In this document: positions 1-7,938 of the stretch, piece after piece
Numbering within the stretch: the first letter of the stretch is position 1
Layout of the letters: every line of letters starts with the position of its first letter
Assembly: GCF_008923365.1 (NCBI RefSeq)
Contig: NZ_WBMR01000007.1
Coordinates: 40,316 to 104,315, forward strand
Direction: 5' to 3'
DNA length: 64,000 nt
From: Actinomadura montaniterrae
GTDB taxonomy: Bacteria > Actinomycetota > Actinomycetes > Streptosporangiales > Streptosporangiaceae
Notes under the pieces: generated by a model
The model's database searches: none
The model's input: only the letters and a program-made list of their open reading frames with translations
Told to the model about the DNA's origin: nothing
Position numbers and translations under genes: made by a program

Positions 1-445
1 CCAGGAGGCGCACCTCCGCTTCCACCGGACCGCGCTCGGCCGCTACCCGAAGGCGTGGGCGGAGCTGACCGAGTCGCTGCACCTGAAGATCTACCGGCAC
101 CAGCGGCTCTACCTGTCCCATCCCGAGGCGCCGGAGGACTTCACCCGGCTGGACCGGCTGCTGCTGGAGGCGATGCGCGACCGCGACGCGCAGTCCGCCC
201 GGCAGGTCCTGGAGTTCCACCTGATCGACGCCGCGCTCGGGCTCGTCCTCGACCAGGACCCCGACCACGTCTTCGGCCCCCTGCCGCTCGCGGCGCGCGG
301 GCTCGGCATCGAGCTCGGCACCACGCCGGACGGCCGGATCCAGCGTCCCGGCACCTTGCGCTGGCCGCGGTCCGGCCTGCGCGCCGAGCTGAACCTGTCC
401 ACGTCCAACCTGCGGCACGTCCGCGAGGAGAGGGAGAACGCATGA
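1..445 (+). CDS. GntR/FadR-family regulator, C-terminal part (5' end outside window)
   Basis: The reading frame is open from base 2 and gives the last 147 residues. The first ~75 residues are helical, with the layout of an FCD effector-binding domain: LHLKIYRHQRLYLSHPEAP, then a short linker, then the segment ending MRDRDAQSARQVLEFHL, the H-x3-A-type helix in which FadR-subfamily GntR proteins place ligand or metal ligands. The N-terminal winged-helix domain lies to the left of the window. The stop overlaps the ATG of the maleate-isomerase-like gene (ATGA), so the regulator is translationally coupled to the catabolic genes it probably controls. The last ~60 residues (GLGIELGTTPDGRIQRPGTL onward) look like an extension beyond the usual FCD. 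Family assignment rests on the C-terminal domain only. Confidence 0.7.
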   Translation, partial: QEAHLRFHRTALGRYPKAWAELTESLHLKIYRHQRLYLSHPEAPEDFTRLDRLLLEAMRDRDAQSARQVLEFHLIDAALGLVLDQDPDHVFGPLPLAARGLGIELGTTPDGRIQRPGTLRWPRSGLRAELNLSTSNLRHVREERENA

Positions 446-1179
446 CCGCGATCCGCTTCGGCATGATCGTGCCCAGCTCGAACACCACCATGGAGACCGA
501 GATCCCCGCGATGCTGCGGGCCCGCGAGGAGATCGCGCCGGAGCGGTTCACGTTCCACTCCGCGCGGATGCGGATGCAGCACGTCGACCCCGAGCAGCTC
601 CGCGCGATGGACGACCAGTCCCTCGTCTGCGCCGAGCAGCTCGCCGACGCCGACGTGGACGTGATGGCCTACGCCTGCCTCGTCGCGATCATGGCGCACT
701 CGCCGGGCTACCACCGGGTCAGCCAGCAGCGGCTGTCGGCGGTGGCGGGGAGGGCGCCGGTGCTGACGTCGGCGGGCGCGCTGGTCGAGGGGCTCCAGCA
801 CCTCGGCGCGAAGAAGGTCTCCGTCATCACCCCGTACATGAAGCCGCTGACCGGAACGGTCTGCGAGTACATCGAGGCGGAGGGCGTCGAGGTCCAGGAC
901 GCCGTCAGCCTGGAGGTGTCCGACAACCTCGCGGTCGGGCGGCTCGATCCGGCGAACCTGGTCGACATCGCCGCGAAGGTCGACACCTCCGGCGCCGACG
1001 CGCTCGTGCTGAGCGCATGCGTGCAGATGCCCTCGCTGCCGGTCGTGCAGCGGATCCAGGACGCGTTCGACATCCCGGTGGTGACCGCGTCGGTCGCCAC
1101 CGTGTGGCGGACGCTGCGCGAGCTCGGCCTCAAGCCGGTCGTTCCCGGCGCCGGGTGGCTGCTCGCCGACCGGGATTGA
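442..1179 (+). CDS. Maleate isomerase-like Asp/Glu racemase superfamily enzyme
   Basis: A 245-residue protein of the maleate cis-trans isomerase/arylmalonate decarboxylase branch of the Asp/Glu racemase superfamily. It has the N-terminal signature VPSSNTTMETE (residues 10-20) and two cysteines at the expected catalytic places: C79 in AYACLVAIM and C193 in LSACVQMPS. Maleate isomerases use such a pair to convert maleate to fumarate in nicotinate- and aromatic-type catabolism; the substrate here is not proven. The ATG at 442 is chosen because it overlaps the upstream stop (ATGA) and because the homologous region begins right after it, although the frame stays open further upstream. It shares an operon with the GntR regulator and is followed by a 92-bp AT-richer gap and three SDR genes. 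Confidence 0.8.
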   Translation: MTAIRFGMIVPSSNTTMETEIPAMLRAREEIAPERFTFHSARMRMQHVDPEQLRAMDDQSLVCAEQLADADVDVMAYACLVAIMAHSPGYHRVSQQRLSAVAGRAPVLTSAGALVEGLQHLGAKKVSVITPYMKPLTGTVCEYIEAEGVEVQDAVSLEVSDNLAVGRLDPANLVDIAAKVDTSGADALVLSACVQMPSLPVVQRIQDAFDIPVVTASVATVWRTLRELGLKPVVPGAGWLLADRD

Positions 1180-1195
1180 TTCTTTCTGGCCTTAA

Positions 1196-1230
1196 ATGTG
1201 CATACAAATCTGAATTTACTTCTGCATGCA
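1196..1230. promoter_or_regulatory. Candidate GntR operator/promoter region
   Basis: In the 92-bp gap before the SDR genes, which is far more AT-rich than its surroundings, TGTGCATACA (1197-1206) and the perfect palindrome TGCATGCA (1223-1230) lie one helical turn or so apart. The core ATGTGCAT recurs at 3688-3695 before the permease gene. FadR-type GntR proteins bind short dyads of this general kind. This is inference from position and repetition. Confidence 0.4.
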
Positions 1231-1271
1231 TAGGTGTGCCGTCATTCGTGGAGAAGTGAGAGGAGCTGCTG

Positions 1272-2075
1272 ATGGGTTCGCTTGAAGGGCAGGTCGTGGT
1301 CTTCACCGGGGCCGGCTCCGGGATCGGCCGGGCCGTCGTCACCCGGTACGCCGCCGAAGGGGCGCGCGTCGTCGCCCTGGACGTGTCGGAGAAGGTCACC
1401 GAACTCAAGGCCGAGCTGGGGGACCGCGTCGTCCCGCTCGTCGCCGACGTCCGGTCCTGGGAGGGCAACGTCCAGGCCGTCCAGACCGCGCTGGACACCT
1501 GGGGACGGCTCGACGTCTTCGTCGGCAACGCCGGCATCACCGACGCCGCGCGCCCGCTGGAGGACATCCCCGGCGACCGGCTCGCGGCCGGTTTCGAGGA
1601 GCTGTTCGGGGTGAACGTCCTGGCGCCGATCCTCGGCGTCCGAGCCGCGCTGGACGCCCTGGTGGAGTCGCGTGGTTCGGTCATCCTCACCGGATCGTTC
1701 GCCGGATCCCACGCCGCGGGCGGCGGCGTCCTCTACACGGCGTCCAAGCACGCCGTCGAGGGACTCGTCCGGCAGCTGGCGTACGAGCTCGCTCCGGACG
1801 TGCGGGTCAACGGCGTCGCACCCGGCGTCGCGCCCACCCGCCTGAAAGGGACGACCACGCTCGGGCAGACGGCGGCCGACTCCGTCCTCGACGGGACCAG
1901 GGAAGCACTCCCGCTGCAGGAGATCCCGGAAATCGACGCCTACAGCGGCATCTTCACCCTGCTGGCGTCGCGCTCCGACTCCGCCGTGATGACCGGCACG
2001 ATGGTGACCGCGGACAGCGGCCTCGGCATCCGGGGCATCGCGCGCCCCGGCGGGCGCGTGCGGACCGCCGGGTGA
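1272..2075 (+). CDS. SDR dehydrogenase, BphB/HcaB-like (dihydrodiol dehydrogenase type)
   Basis: A 267-residue classical short-chain dehydrogenase. The cofactor loop TGAGSGIG is at residues 12-19, the NAG motif follows LDVFVG (residues 81-88), and the catalytic residues are S142, Y155 and K159 (YTASK). The C-terminal ADSGLGIRGIARP resembles the end of cis-dihydrodiol dehydrogenases of the BphB/HcaB group, which re-aromatise arene dihydrodiols with NAD+. GAGAGGAG sits upstream of the ATG. No ring-hydroxylating dioxygenase is in the window, so the true substrate could be another cyclic alcohol. The stop overlaps the GTG of the next SDR gene (GTGA). Confidence 0.8.
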   Translation: MGSLEGQVVVFTGAGSGIGRAVVTRYAAEGARVVALDVSEKVTELKAELGDRVVPLVADVRSWEGNVQAVQTALDTWGRLDVFVGNAGITDAARPLEDIPGDRLAAGFEELFGVNVLAPILGVRAALDALVESRGSVILTGSFAGSHAAGGGVLYTASKHAVEGLVRQLAYELAPDVRVNGVAPGVAPTRLKGTTTLGQTAADSVLDGTREALPLQEIPEIDAYSGIFTLLASRSDSAVMTGTMVTADSGLGIRGIARPGGRVRTAG

Positions 2076-2797
2076 CCGGGCGGCTGGACGGCCGGGTCGC
2101 GGTCGTCACCGGCGCCGATGCCGCGCTCGTCGCCGAGGGCGCCGCCGTCGTCCTCGGCGGCCGGGACCGCGAGCGCCTCGCGGCGCAGGCCGCGAAGCTG
2201 AGCGCGCAGGGCACCGCCACCGCCTGCGCGGGCGACCTGACGACCCCGGCCGGCCGCGACGCGCTCATTGAGGCGGCGGGCCGCGTCGACATCCTCGTGA
2301 ACAACGCGGGCGGCTTCGTCGAGGCCGTGACCACCGCGGACGCGTCCCGCGAGGACTGGGACCGGCAGATCGAGCTGAACCTCACCGTGCCGTTCCTGAT
2401 GTGCCAGGCGGTCCTGGACGAGATGGTGCGGCGCGGCTGGGGACGCATCCTCAACATCGGCAGCGTCGTCGCGACCGCCCCGCAGGCGGGCAACGCGATC
2501 GGCTACGTGGCGGCCAAGGCCGGCCTGGTCGGCTTCACCCGCCAGCTCGCCGTCGAGGTCGCGGGGACCGGGGTGACCGCGAACGTGCTGAACCCCGGGA
2601 CGGTCCGCACCGAGCACCTGCTCGACTACTTCGCCGCCTCCGGAGCGGCCGAACGGGACCTGGCGGCGAACATCCCCGTCGGCCGGCTCGGCACCCCCGA
2701 GGAGATCGCCTCACTCGTCCCGGCCCTGGTGGGGGAGGGCGGCGGGTTCCTGACCGGAGCCGTCATCGATGTCAACGGAGGAGCGGTACATGCCTGA
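2072..2797 (+). CDS. SDR-family protein lacking the glycine-rich cofactor loop
   Basis: A 241-residue SDR-fold protein starting with a GTG that overlaps the preceding stop. The catalytic region is intact: DILVNNAGG, NIGSVVA with the serine, and YVAAK. The C-terminus DVNGGAVHA is typical of 3-oxoacyl-reductase-like SDRs. The N-terminus reads VVTGADAALVAEGAAVV, where family members have TGxxxGIGxAxAxxLxxxGA. About eight or nine residues, including the whole GxGxxG part, are missing in frame. The protein may bind cofactor poorly or be non-catalytic, for example as a partner of the flanking SDRs, or the deletion may be recent or an assembly artefact. The rest of the frame is clean. Confidence 0.75.
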   Translation: MTGRLDGRVAVVTGADAALVAEGAAVVLGGRDRERLAAQAAKLSAQGTATACAGDLTTPAGRDALIEAAGRVDILVNNAGGFVEAVTTADASREDWDRQIELNLTVPFLMCQAVLDEMVRRGWGRILNIGSVVATAPQAGNAIGYVAAKAGLVGFTRQLAVEVAGTGVTANVLNPGTVRTEHLLDYFAASGAAERDLAANIPVGRLGTPEEIASLVPALVGEGGGFLTGAVIDVNGGAVHA

Positions 2798-3644
2798 ACG
2801 TCACGTACCCGGCCGCCACGGCGGCGGGGGAGCGCTCGCAGGGAAGGTCGCACTGGTCACCGGCGGTGCCGCCGGGATCGGGCGCGCGGTGGTGGAAGCC
2901 TACGTCGAGGCGGGAGCCAAGGTCGCGGTCCTGGACCGCGACGCCGACGGCGCCGCGGCGACCGCGGCGGAGTTCGGAGCCGACGTGCACGCCACGGTCG
3001 GCCTGGCGGAGAGCCTGGCCGACAACCAGCGGGCCGTCCAGGAGGCGGTGGACGCCTTCGGCCGGCTCGACGTGTTCGTCGGCAACGCGGGCGTCGGGGC
3101 GGGCAACCTCCCCCTGGCCGGCATCCCGCTGGACCGGCTGGAGGCGGCCATCGACGAGATCTACGCGATCAACGTCAAGGGGTACCTGCTGGGCGCACGC
3201 GCGGCGCTGCCCGCGCTGCTGGAGACCGGCGGGAACATGATCTTCTCCTGCTCCATCGCCAGCTACCGCGCGGTCGACGACGGCGTCCTGTACGTCTCGA
3301 CCAAGCACGCGGACCTCGGCATCGTCCGCCAGCTCGCCTGGGAGTTCGCACCGCGGATCCGGGTGAACGGCGTGGCCATCGGCGTGGGCAGGACCCGCAT
3401 GCAGGGCTTGGCCGCCCTGGACCAGGACCCGATCGACGCCGTCCTCCCGGGCGCGGAGCAGGTCATCCCGCAGGGGTTCATCCCTGAACCGGGCGACCAC
3501 GCCGGAGCCTTCGTGTACCTCGCCTCCGACGCGGCCCCGCTGACGACGGGCGAGTGCCTGTGGACCGACAGCGGGTTCGGCGTCCGCGGCATCGGCCGCC
3601 CCGCCGGCGGCACCGACCTGGATCCGGCCGCACTGAGGGCCTGA
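2790..3644 (+). CDS. SDR dehydrogenase, BphB-like
   Basis: A 284-residue classical SDR. The cofactor motif TGGAAGIG is at residues 24-31, NAG follows LDVFVG, and the active-site pair is YVSTK. Its C-terminus TDSGFGVRGIGRP closely parallels that of the SDR at 1272-2075, so the two are probably paralogues acting on related substrates. The ATG at 2790 is preferred over an in-frame upstream ATG at 2769 because GGAGGAG lies just before it; it overlaps the preceding gene by eight bases. The first ~15 residues are a Gly/His-rich extension. Confidence 0.8.
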   Translation: MPERHVPGRHGGGGALAGKVALVTGGAAGIGRAVVEAYVEAGAKVAVLDRDADGAAATAAEFGADVHATVGLAESLADNQRAVQEAVDAFGRLDVFVGNAGVGAGNLPLAGIPLDRLEAAIDEIYAINVKGYLLGARAALPALLETGGNMIFSCSIASYRAVDDGVLYVSTKHADLGIVRQLAWEFAPRIRVNGVAIGVGRTRMQGLAALDQDPIDAVLPGAEQVIPQGFIPEPGDHAGAFVYLASDAAPLTTGECLWTDSGFGVRGIGRPAGGTDLDPAALRA

Positions 3645-3683
3645 CCGGCGAAGACGTAAGGCGGCTGGGCGGGGGCCAAGGCC

Positions 3684-3695
3684 GCACATGTGCAT
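3684..3695. promoter_or_regulatory. Palindromic candidate operator before the NCS1 permease
   Basis: GCACATGTGC (3684-3693) is a perfect 10-bp palindrome 56 bases before the permease start. It shares ATGTGCAT with the gap before the first SDR gene, suggesting that the same regulator, probably the GntR protein at the left edge, acts at both sites. Confidence 0.4.
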
Positions 3696-3748
3696 TTCCC
3701 AGACGAACACTCAGAACCACCCACCCCCCTCTCGCCCTTGGAGCGACC

Positions 3749-5311
3749 ATGTCGCTGGCCCCGGAAAACACCCTCCCGCCGCTGCGGACGAGCAGCACCG
3801 ACGACCCCGACGTCGTCGCCGAGCAGCGCGCGGACGACTACACCAGCCACCTCGTCCCGACCACCGCCCGGGTCGGGCGCTGGCAGCTCACCATGTCCTT
3901 CTGGTCGCTGCTGAGCGCCATGGTCTGGCTGTTCTACGGCGCCCTCGCCGCCGGCCTCTACGGGACCTCCGCCGCGCTGACCGCCATCGGCGTCTCGGTG
4001 GTCACCTACAGCCTGATCAACATGCTGCTCGCCGGGTGGGCCCGGCGCAGCGGCCTCAACAGCACGCTGCTGTCGCGGCGGATGTTCGGCGTGATGGGCG
4101 CCTCGCTCACCGCCCTCCTGGTCGCGGCCAACACCACCTACTACGCAGTGTTCGAGAGCAGCACCCTGGCCGTCGCGTTCGAGCACTACACCCCCGGCTG
4201 GGACGTCCGGGTCTGGTACGCGATCGTCGCCCTGGTCATGCTGCCGCTGATGCTCGGCGGCGTGCAGACGTGGATGGCCCGCCTCAACGGCGTCCTGCTG
4301 CCCCTCTACCTCGTGGGCATCGTCGTCGCCGTGGTCGTCGCCGCGATCAGGTTCGACGGTGGCGGCTGGCTCTCCTTCCAGGGCATCGTTCCGCCGGAGG
4401 CCCGTCCCATGCCGGGCTGGCTCCTGAGCGTCATCCTCTACATGGGCATCTACCTCACGATGCCCACCACGGTGGACTTCGCCCGCTTCGCCAGGGCCGA
4501 GGACGACCGCTTCCACAAGCACGTCACCTTCGGCTGGGTCTTCTACACCTTCCTGTTCGCGGCCAACGGAGCGGCGGGCATCTTCCTCGTCCGCGCCGCC
4601 ATCCCCGACCGGCCGGCGGCCGAGACGGGGGTCGTCGAGGCGATCATCGCCACCCTCGGTGCCGCCGGGCTCGTCCTCATCGTCGTGTCGCAGGCCAGGA
4701 TCAACAGCCTGAACTACTACCAGGCGTCCTCGAACTGGGAACGCCTCATCGCCGGCCTGACCGGACGGCGGCTCGGACGCATCCCCCTCGTCCTCGCCAC
4801 CACGGCCGTGGTCTTCCTCCTGATGCTCACCGATGTCTTCAGCTACCTGAACAGGGCGCTCACCTGGCAGGGCGTGTTCCTCGTCAGCTGGGTCGGCATC
4901 GCCCTCACCCATTACGCGCTCGTGCCGGAGGACCGCGCTCGCGGGCCGGAGTTCCGTGCGCTGCGGCTGCCCCGCGCCACCTGGGGGCTGGCGGCCTGGG
5001 TGGTCGCGGCCGGGACCGGCATCTACTGCGCGGAGGGCCCCGGCGTGCCCGCGCTCCTCGCCGAGGGCGCGCCCGCCGTCGCACTGGTGCTCAGCGTCGT
5101 CCTGTACGCGGTCGTGGTCAAGGCGCGCCCGCTCGTCGCCCCCGCCGCGCCGGATCCGCGCCTGGAGGTCGAGGACGCCGCGGCGACGCGGGCCGAGTGC
5201 CACCGCTGCGCGAAGTCCTACATCGTCCTCGAGATGGACCGCGAACCCGCGGCCGGCGACGCCCCCGTCTGCGACGGCTGCGCCACCGCCACCCTCGCCC
5301 GCCGCCGCTGA
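3749..5311 (+). CDS. NCS1-family permease with C-terminal CxxC...CxxC tail
   Basis: A 520-residue integral membrane protein of the nucleobase:cation symporter-1 type, with about 12 hydrophobic segments from residue ~50 to ~470. Characteristic parts include the first helix WQLTMSFWSLLSAMVWLF and the cytosolic segment QARINSLNYYQASSNWERL. Family members import purines, pyrimidines, hydantoins or related rings. The ATG at 3749 follows GGAG; an open frame further upstream lacks homology. The C-terminal cytosolic tail carries CHRC and, about 24 residues later, CDGC, a zinc-ribbon-like pair not found in textbook NCS1 transporters. The permease probably imports the substrate of the SDR/flavoprotein pathway around it. 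Confidence 0.8.
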   Translation: MSLAPENTLPPLRTSSTDDPDVVAEQRADDYTSHLVPTTARVGRWQLTMSFWSLLSAMVWLFYGALAAGLYGTSAALTAIGVSVVTYSLINMLLAGWARRSGLNSTLLSRRMFGVMGASLTALLVAANTTYYAVFESSTLAVAFEHYTPGWDVRVWYAIVALVMLPLMLGGVQTWMARLNGVLLPLYLVGIVVAVVVAAIRFDGGGWLSFQGIVPPEARPMPGWLLSVILYMGIYLTMPTTVDFARFARAEDDRFHKHVTFGWVFYTFLFAANGAAGIFLVRAAIPDRPAAETGVVEAIIATLGAAGLVLIVVSQARINSLNYYQASSNWERLIAGLTGRRLGRIPLVLATTAVVFLLMLTDVFSYLNRALTWQGVFLVSWVGIALTHYALVPEDRARGPEFRALRLPRATWGLAAWVVAAGTGIYCAEGPGVPALLAEGAPAVALVLSVVLYAVVVKARPLVAPAAPDPRLEVEDAAATRAECHRCAKSYIVLEMDREPAAGDAPVCDGCATATLARRR

Positions 5312-5362
5312 CCCACCGGACCGCCGCCGACTTACCGGACACGCCCAGGAAAGCGAGCACCG

Positions 5363-7300
5363 ATGGCCTTCGACAGCCTCTTCCAGCCCGTGACGATCGG
5401 CACCCTGAAGATCCGCAACCGCATCGTCAAGTCGCCCAACACGACCGGCACCTGCAACCCCGACGGCACCGTCACCCAGCGCACGATCGACCACTACCGG
5501 ACGCTTGGCGAGGGCGGCGCCGGCCTCGTCATGGTCGAGTACACCTACGTCGACGACGACGCGGCCAAGTCCATCCACGGGCAGCCCGGCGCCGCCAACC
5601 AGGAACACGTCGCGGGCCTCGGCTGGCTCGCCGACGAGATCCGGGCCGGCGGCGCCCGCGCCGGCCTGCAGCTCGTGCACAGCGGCCGCCAGCGCTTCCT
5701 CGGCACCGCACCCATGAAGTCGGCGTCGGACTCCTCCTGGGACGTCGCCGAGATGCCGTTCGGCGTCCGGCCCGCCCCCATGACCACCGAGGAGATCGCG
5801 GGCGTGGTGCGCAGCTTCGGCGAGGCGGCGGCGCGAGCCCACGCGGCGCGCTTCGACCTGGTGGAGATCCACGCCGGGCACGGCTACCTGATCACCAACT
5901 TCCTGTCCCCGCACACCAACAAGCGGACCGACGAGTACGGCGGCGGCGCCGAGAACCGCCGCCGCATCCTGCTGGAGATCGTCGACAGCGTCCGCGCCCG
6001 CGTGCCGCGCGAGTTCCCGCTGAGCGTCCGGCTCTCGGTCACCGACTACGAGCCGGACGGCATCACGATCGAGGAGACCGTCGAGCTGTGCCGGCTGCTG
6101 GAGGAGCACGGCGTCGACGTCGTCCACGCCTCCGGCGGCCACCACGCCCTGCAGCACTACGAGGCCAGCTCCTGGTTCATGCCGCGCCAGCTCCACCGCT
6201 GGGGCTGGGAGAAGATCAAGCCCGCCGTGTCGATCCCGGTCATCGCCTCGGGCTCGCTCGTCTCCCCGGAGGTGGCCGACGAGATCATCGCCTCCGGCAG
6301 CGCCGACCTCGTCTCGGTCGGACGCGCCCTGCTCGCCGACCCGCAGTGGCCCGAGAAGGCCCGCACGGGACGGCACCTGGAGATCGTCCCGTGCATCCGG
6401 TGCAACGACGGCTGCCTGGTACGGGGTCTGGAGGCCAAACGCAGCGTCGGCTGCACCGTCAACCCGACCGTCGTGGAGGAGGGCCGCTTCCCGATCGGGA
6501 CGGCGCCCGCCGCCAAGCGCGTCGCCGTCGCGGGCGGCGGCCCGGCCGGGCTGCGGGCCGCCGCGATCCTGCACGACCGGGGCCACCGGGTCGTGCTGTT
6601 CGAGCCGCGGGAACTCGGCGGCGACCTCAACCACGCCGTCGGCTCGACGTTCAAGGTCGACATCGCCGAGCTGCGCCGCCACCTCGTGCACGAGGTCGAG
6701 CGGCGCGGCATCGAGGTGAGGAAGGCCGCAGCCGACGCGGCCGCCCTCGCCGACGGATTCGACGAGGTCGTCCTCGCCACCGGCGCCCCGAAGCGGCCGT
6801 TCCCCGGCCCGGTCTCCGGCACGGCGCTGGTCATCGGCCCGAACGACGTCACCGCCCACGCGGACACGCTGGCAGGACGATCGGTCGCCGTCGTCGGCGG
6901 CGGCTTCCAGGGCGTCGAGACCGCGATGCGCGTCGCCGAACTCGAAGGCACCAGCGTGACCGTCCTCGAACGCGGCGACTCGCTCATCCGCGGCGACGAG
7001 GTCCACTACGACGCCGAGGAACTGCCCAAGCTCCTCGTCAAGGCCGGCGCCACGGTGAAACTCGGCCACGAGGCCACCGCGATCGAGGACAAGGGCGTGC
7101 GGGTCCGGTCGGACGGCATCGAGAGCCTGGTAGAGGCCGACGCCGTGATCGTCGCGCTGGGCAGGGAACCTTCAAGGAGCACCTTGCAGACCGAGCTGGA
7201 CGCGGCCGGAATCCCGGCACGGACCATCGGCTCCGCCGACAGGCCGGGCCGCGTCTTCGACGCGATCCACGCCGCCTTCTGGACGGCCCGCCTCATCTGA
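5363..7300 (+). CDS. FMN/4Fe-4S/FAD oxidoreductase of the 2,4-dienoyl-CoA reductase / trimethylamine dehydrogenase type
   Basis: A 645-residue three-cofactor flavoprotein. Residues 1-340 form an Old-Yellow-Enzyme TIM barrel, with HAGHGYLITNFLSP at 170-183. A ferredoxin-like Cys set follows at C344, C347, C351 and C364, matching the 4Fe-4S site of the family. The rest is an FAD/NAD(P) module with GGGPAG (391-396) and a second dinucleotide motif GGGFQG (512-517). Relatives reduce conjugated enoyl compounds or oxidatively demethylate amines. The last gene of the plus-strand catabolic run, it is followed by a strong terminator. The exact substrate cannot be read from sequence; an enone or dienoyl intermediate of the SDR pathway is plausible. 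Confidence 0.85.
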   Translation: MAFDSLFQPVTIGTLKIRNRIVKSPNTTGTCNPDGTVTQRTIDHYRTLGEGGAGLVMVEYTYVDDDAAKSIHGQPGAANQEHVAGLGWLADEIRAGGARAGLQLVHSGRQRFLGTAPMKSASDSSWDVAEMPFGVRPAPMTTEEIAGVVRSFGEAAARAHAARFDLVEIHAGHGYLITNFLSPHTNKRTDEYGGGAENRRRILLEIVDSVRARVPREFPLSVRLSVTDYEPDGITIEETVELCRLLEEHGVDVVHASGGHHALQHYEASSWFMPRQLHRWGWEKIKPAVSIPVIASGSLVSPEVADEIIASGSADLVSVGRALLADPQWPEKARTGRHLEIVPCIRCNDGCLVRGLEAKRSVGCTVNPTVVEEGRFPIGTAPAAKRVAVAGGGPAGLRAAAILHDRGHRVVLFEPRELGGDLNHAVGSTFKVDIAELRRHLVHEVERRGIEVRKAAADAAALADGFDEVVLATGAPKRPFPGPVSGTALVIGPNDVTAHADTLAGRSVAVVGGGFQGVETAMRVAELEGTSVTVLERGDSLIRGDEVHYDAEELPKLLVKAGATVKLGHEATAIEDKGVRVRSDGIESLVEADAVIVALGREPSRSTLQTELDAAGIPARTIGSADRPGRVFDAIHAAFWTARLI

Positions 7301-7330
7301 CCCTTCCAGAGCGACAGCGCACCAAGACAC

Positions 7331-7363
7331 CGCCCGCCCGGGATAAGCACACCCGGGCGGGCG
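7331..7363. terminator. Bidirectional intrinsic terminator
   Basis: Perfect 12-bp GC-rich inverted repeat (7331-7342 and 7352-7363) with a nine-base loop, without a clear U tract, as is common in actinomycetes. It sits between the convergent flavoprotein and the minus-strand membrane gene. Confidence 0.8.
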
Positions 7364-7396
7364 GGAATCCCTGCAACATGAGGCGCGGTCACGGCT

Positions 7397-7894
7397 TCAT
7401 TGATAGGCCGTGGTGAAGCCGGCGATGGCGGTGATGATGCTCATCACGACGCCATAGGCGAGCGCGGCTCTCAGGGGGACGAGGTCGGATGCCGCAAGGG
7501 TGCCGGTGGGGTCAGTGCGGCGATAGGTGAGGTAAATCAGAGCGGGATAGAGGAGAGCGAAGGCGGTCGTACCGATGACGAGGCCTACCGCGCGGAAGCG
7601 GCTGTCGGACTGGTCGTGGACGGCGGTGTCGACTTCGAACCTGATCTTGGCGGCTTGAACCTTGAGGTCGGCGGACGTTACGGGATCGGTCGCGGCGAGG
7701 GACCGCGCCCTGGACTCGAGCGCACCGGCATGGGCGCGCTGCGCCTGCTGGAGCCGGGCCGCACCGGGTGCGGCCCTCAGCTCGAAGAGCGCGTGCTCCT
7801 GCAGAGCGAATCCGATGATCAGGAAGTAGACGAGCGTTCCCCATCCGAGCACCTTCAGGATCAGTTCCCGCCGGGCGGCGCCGTCCAGCTCCAT
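7397..7894 (-). CDS. Small membrane protein, last gene of the protease-STAND operon
   Basis: A 165-residue protein of no family I recognise. It has a first membrane helix at ~12-32 (VLGWGTLVYFLIIGFAL). A ~60-residue, Gln/Ala/Arg-rich, helix-prone segment follows that could form a coiled coil. Two more membrane helices come after it, RAVGLVIGTTAFALLYPALI and AALAYGVVMSIITAIAGF. It starts 44 bases after the stop of the large protease-STAND gene, with AAGGGAAC before the ATG, so it is very likely co-transcribed with it. The topology (helical loop between membrane segments) would suit a membrane effector or scaffold; this is inference. Confidence 0.7.
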   Translation of the reverse strand: MELDGAARRELILKVLGWGTLVYFLIIGFALQEHALFELRAAPGAARLQQAQRAHAGALESRARSLAATDPVTSADLKVQAAKIRFEVDTAVHDQSDSRFRAVGLVIGTTAFALLYPALIYLTYRRTDPTGTLAASDLVPLRAALAYGVVMSIITAIAGFTTAYQ

Positions 7895-7938
7895 GGGGTT
7901 CCCTTCCGTTCAGGTGTGGTTCCCGCCGGCACGGGCTG

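Noticed and set aside
3263..7069. A 1268-codon open frame on the minus strand
   Set aside because: It covers the permease and flavoprotein genes, has no recognisable domain, and its composition (Asp/Arg/Gly/Val-rich) is that of a GC-rich antisense shadow.
7331..7363. CRISPR-like or mobile-element inverted repeat
   Set aside because: Single hairpin between convergent genes with no target duplications or transposase; a terminator explains it.
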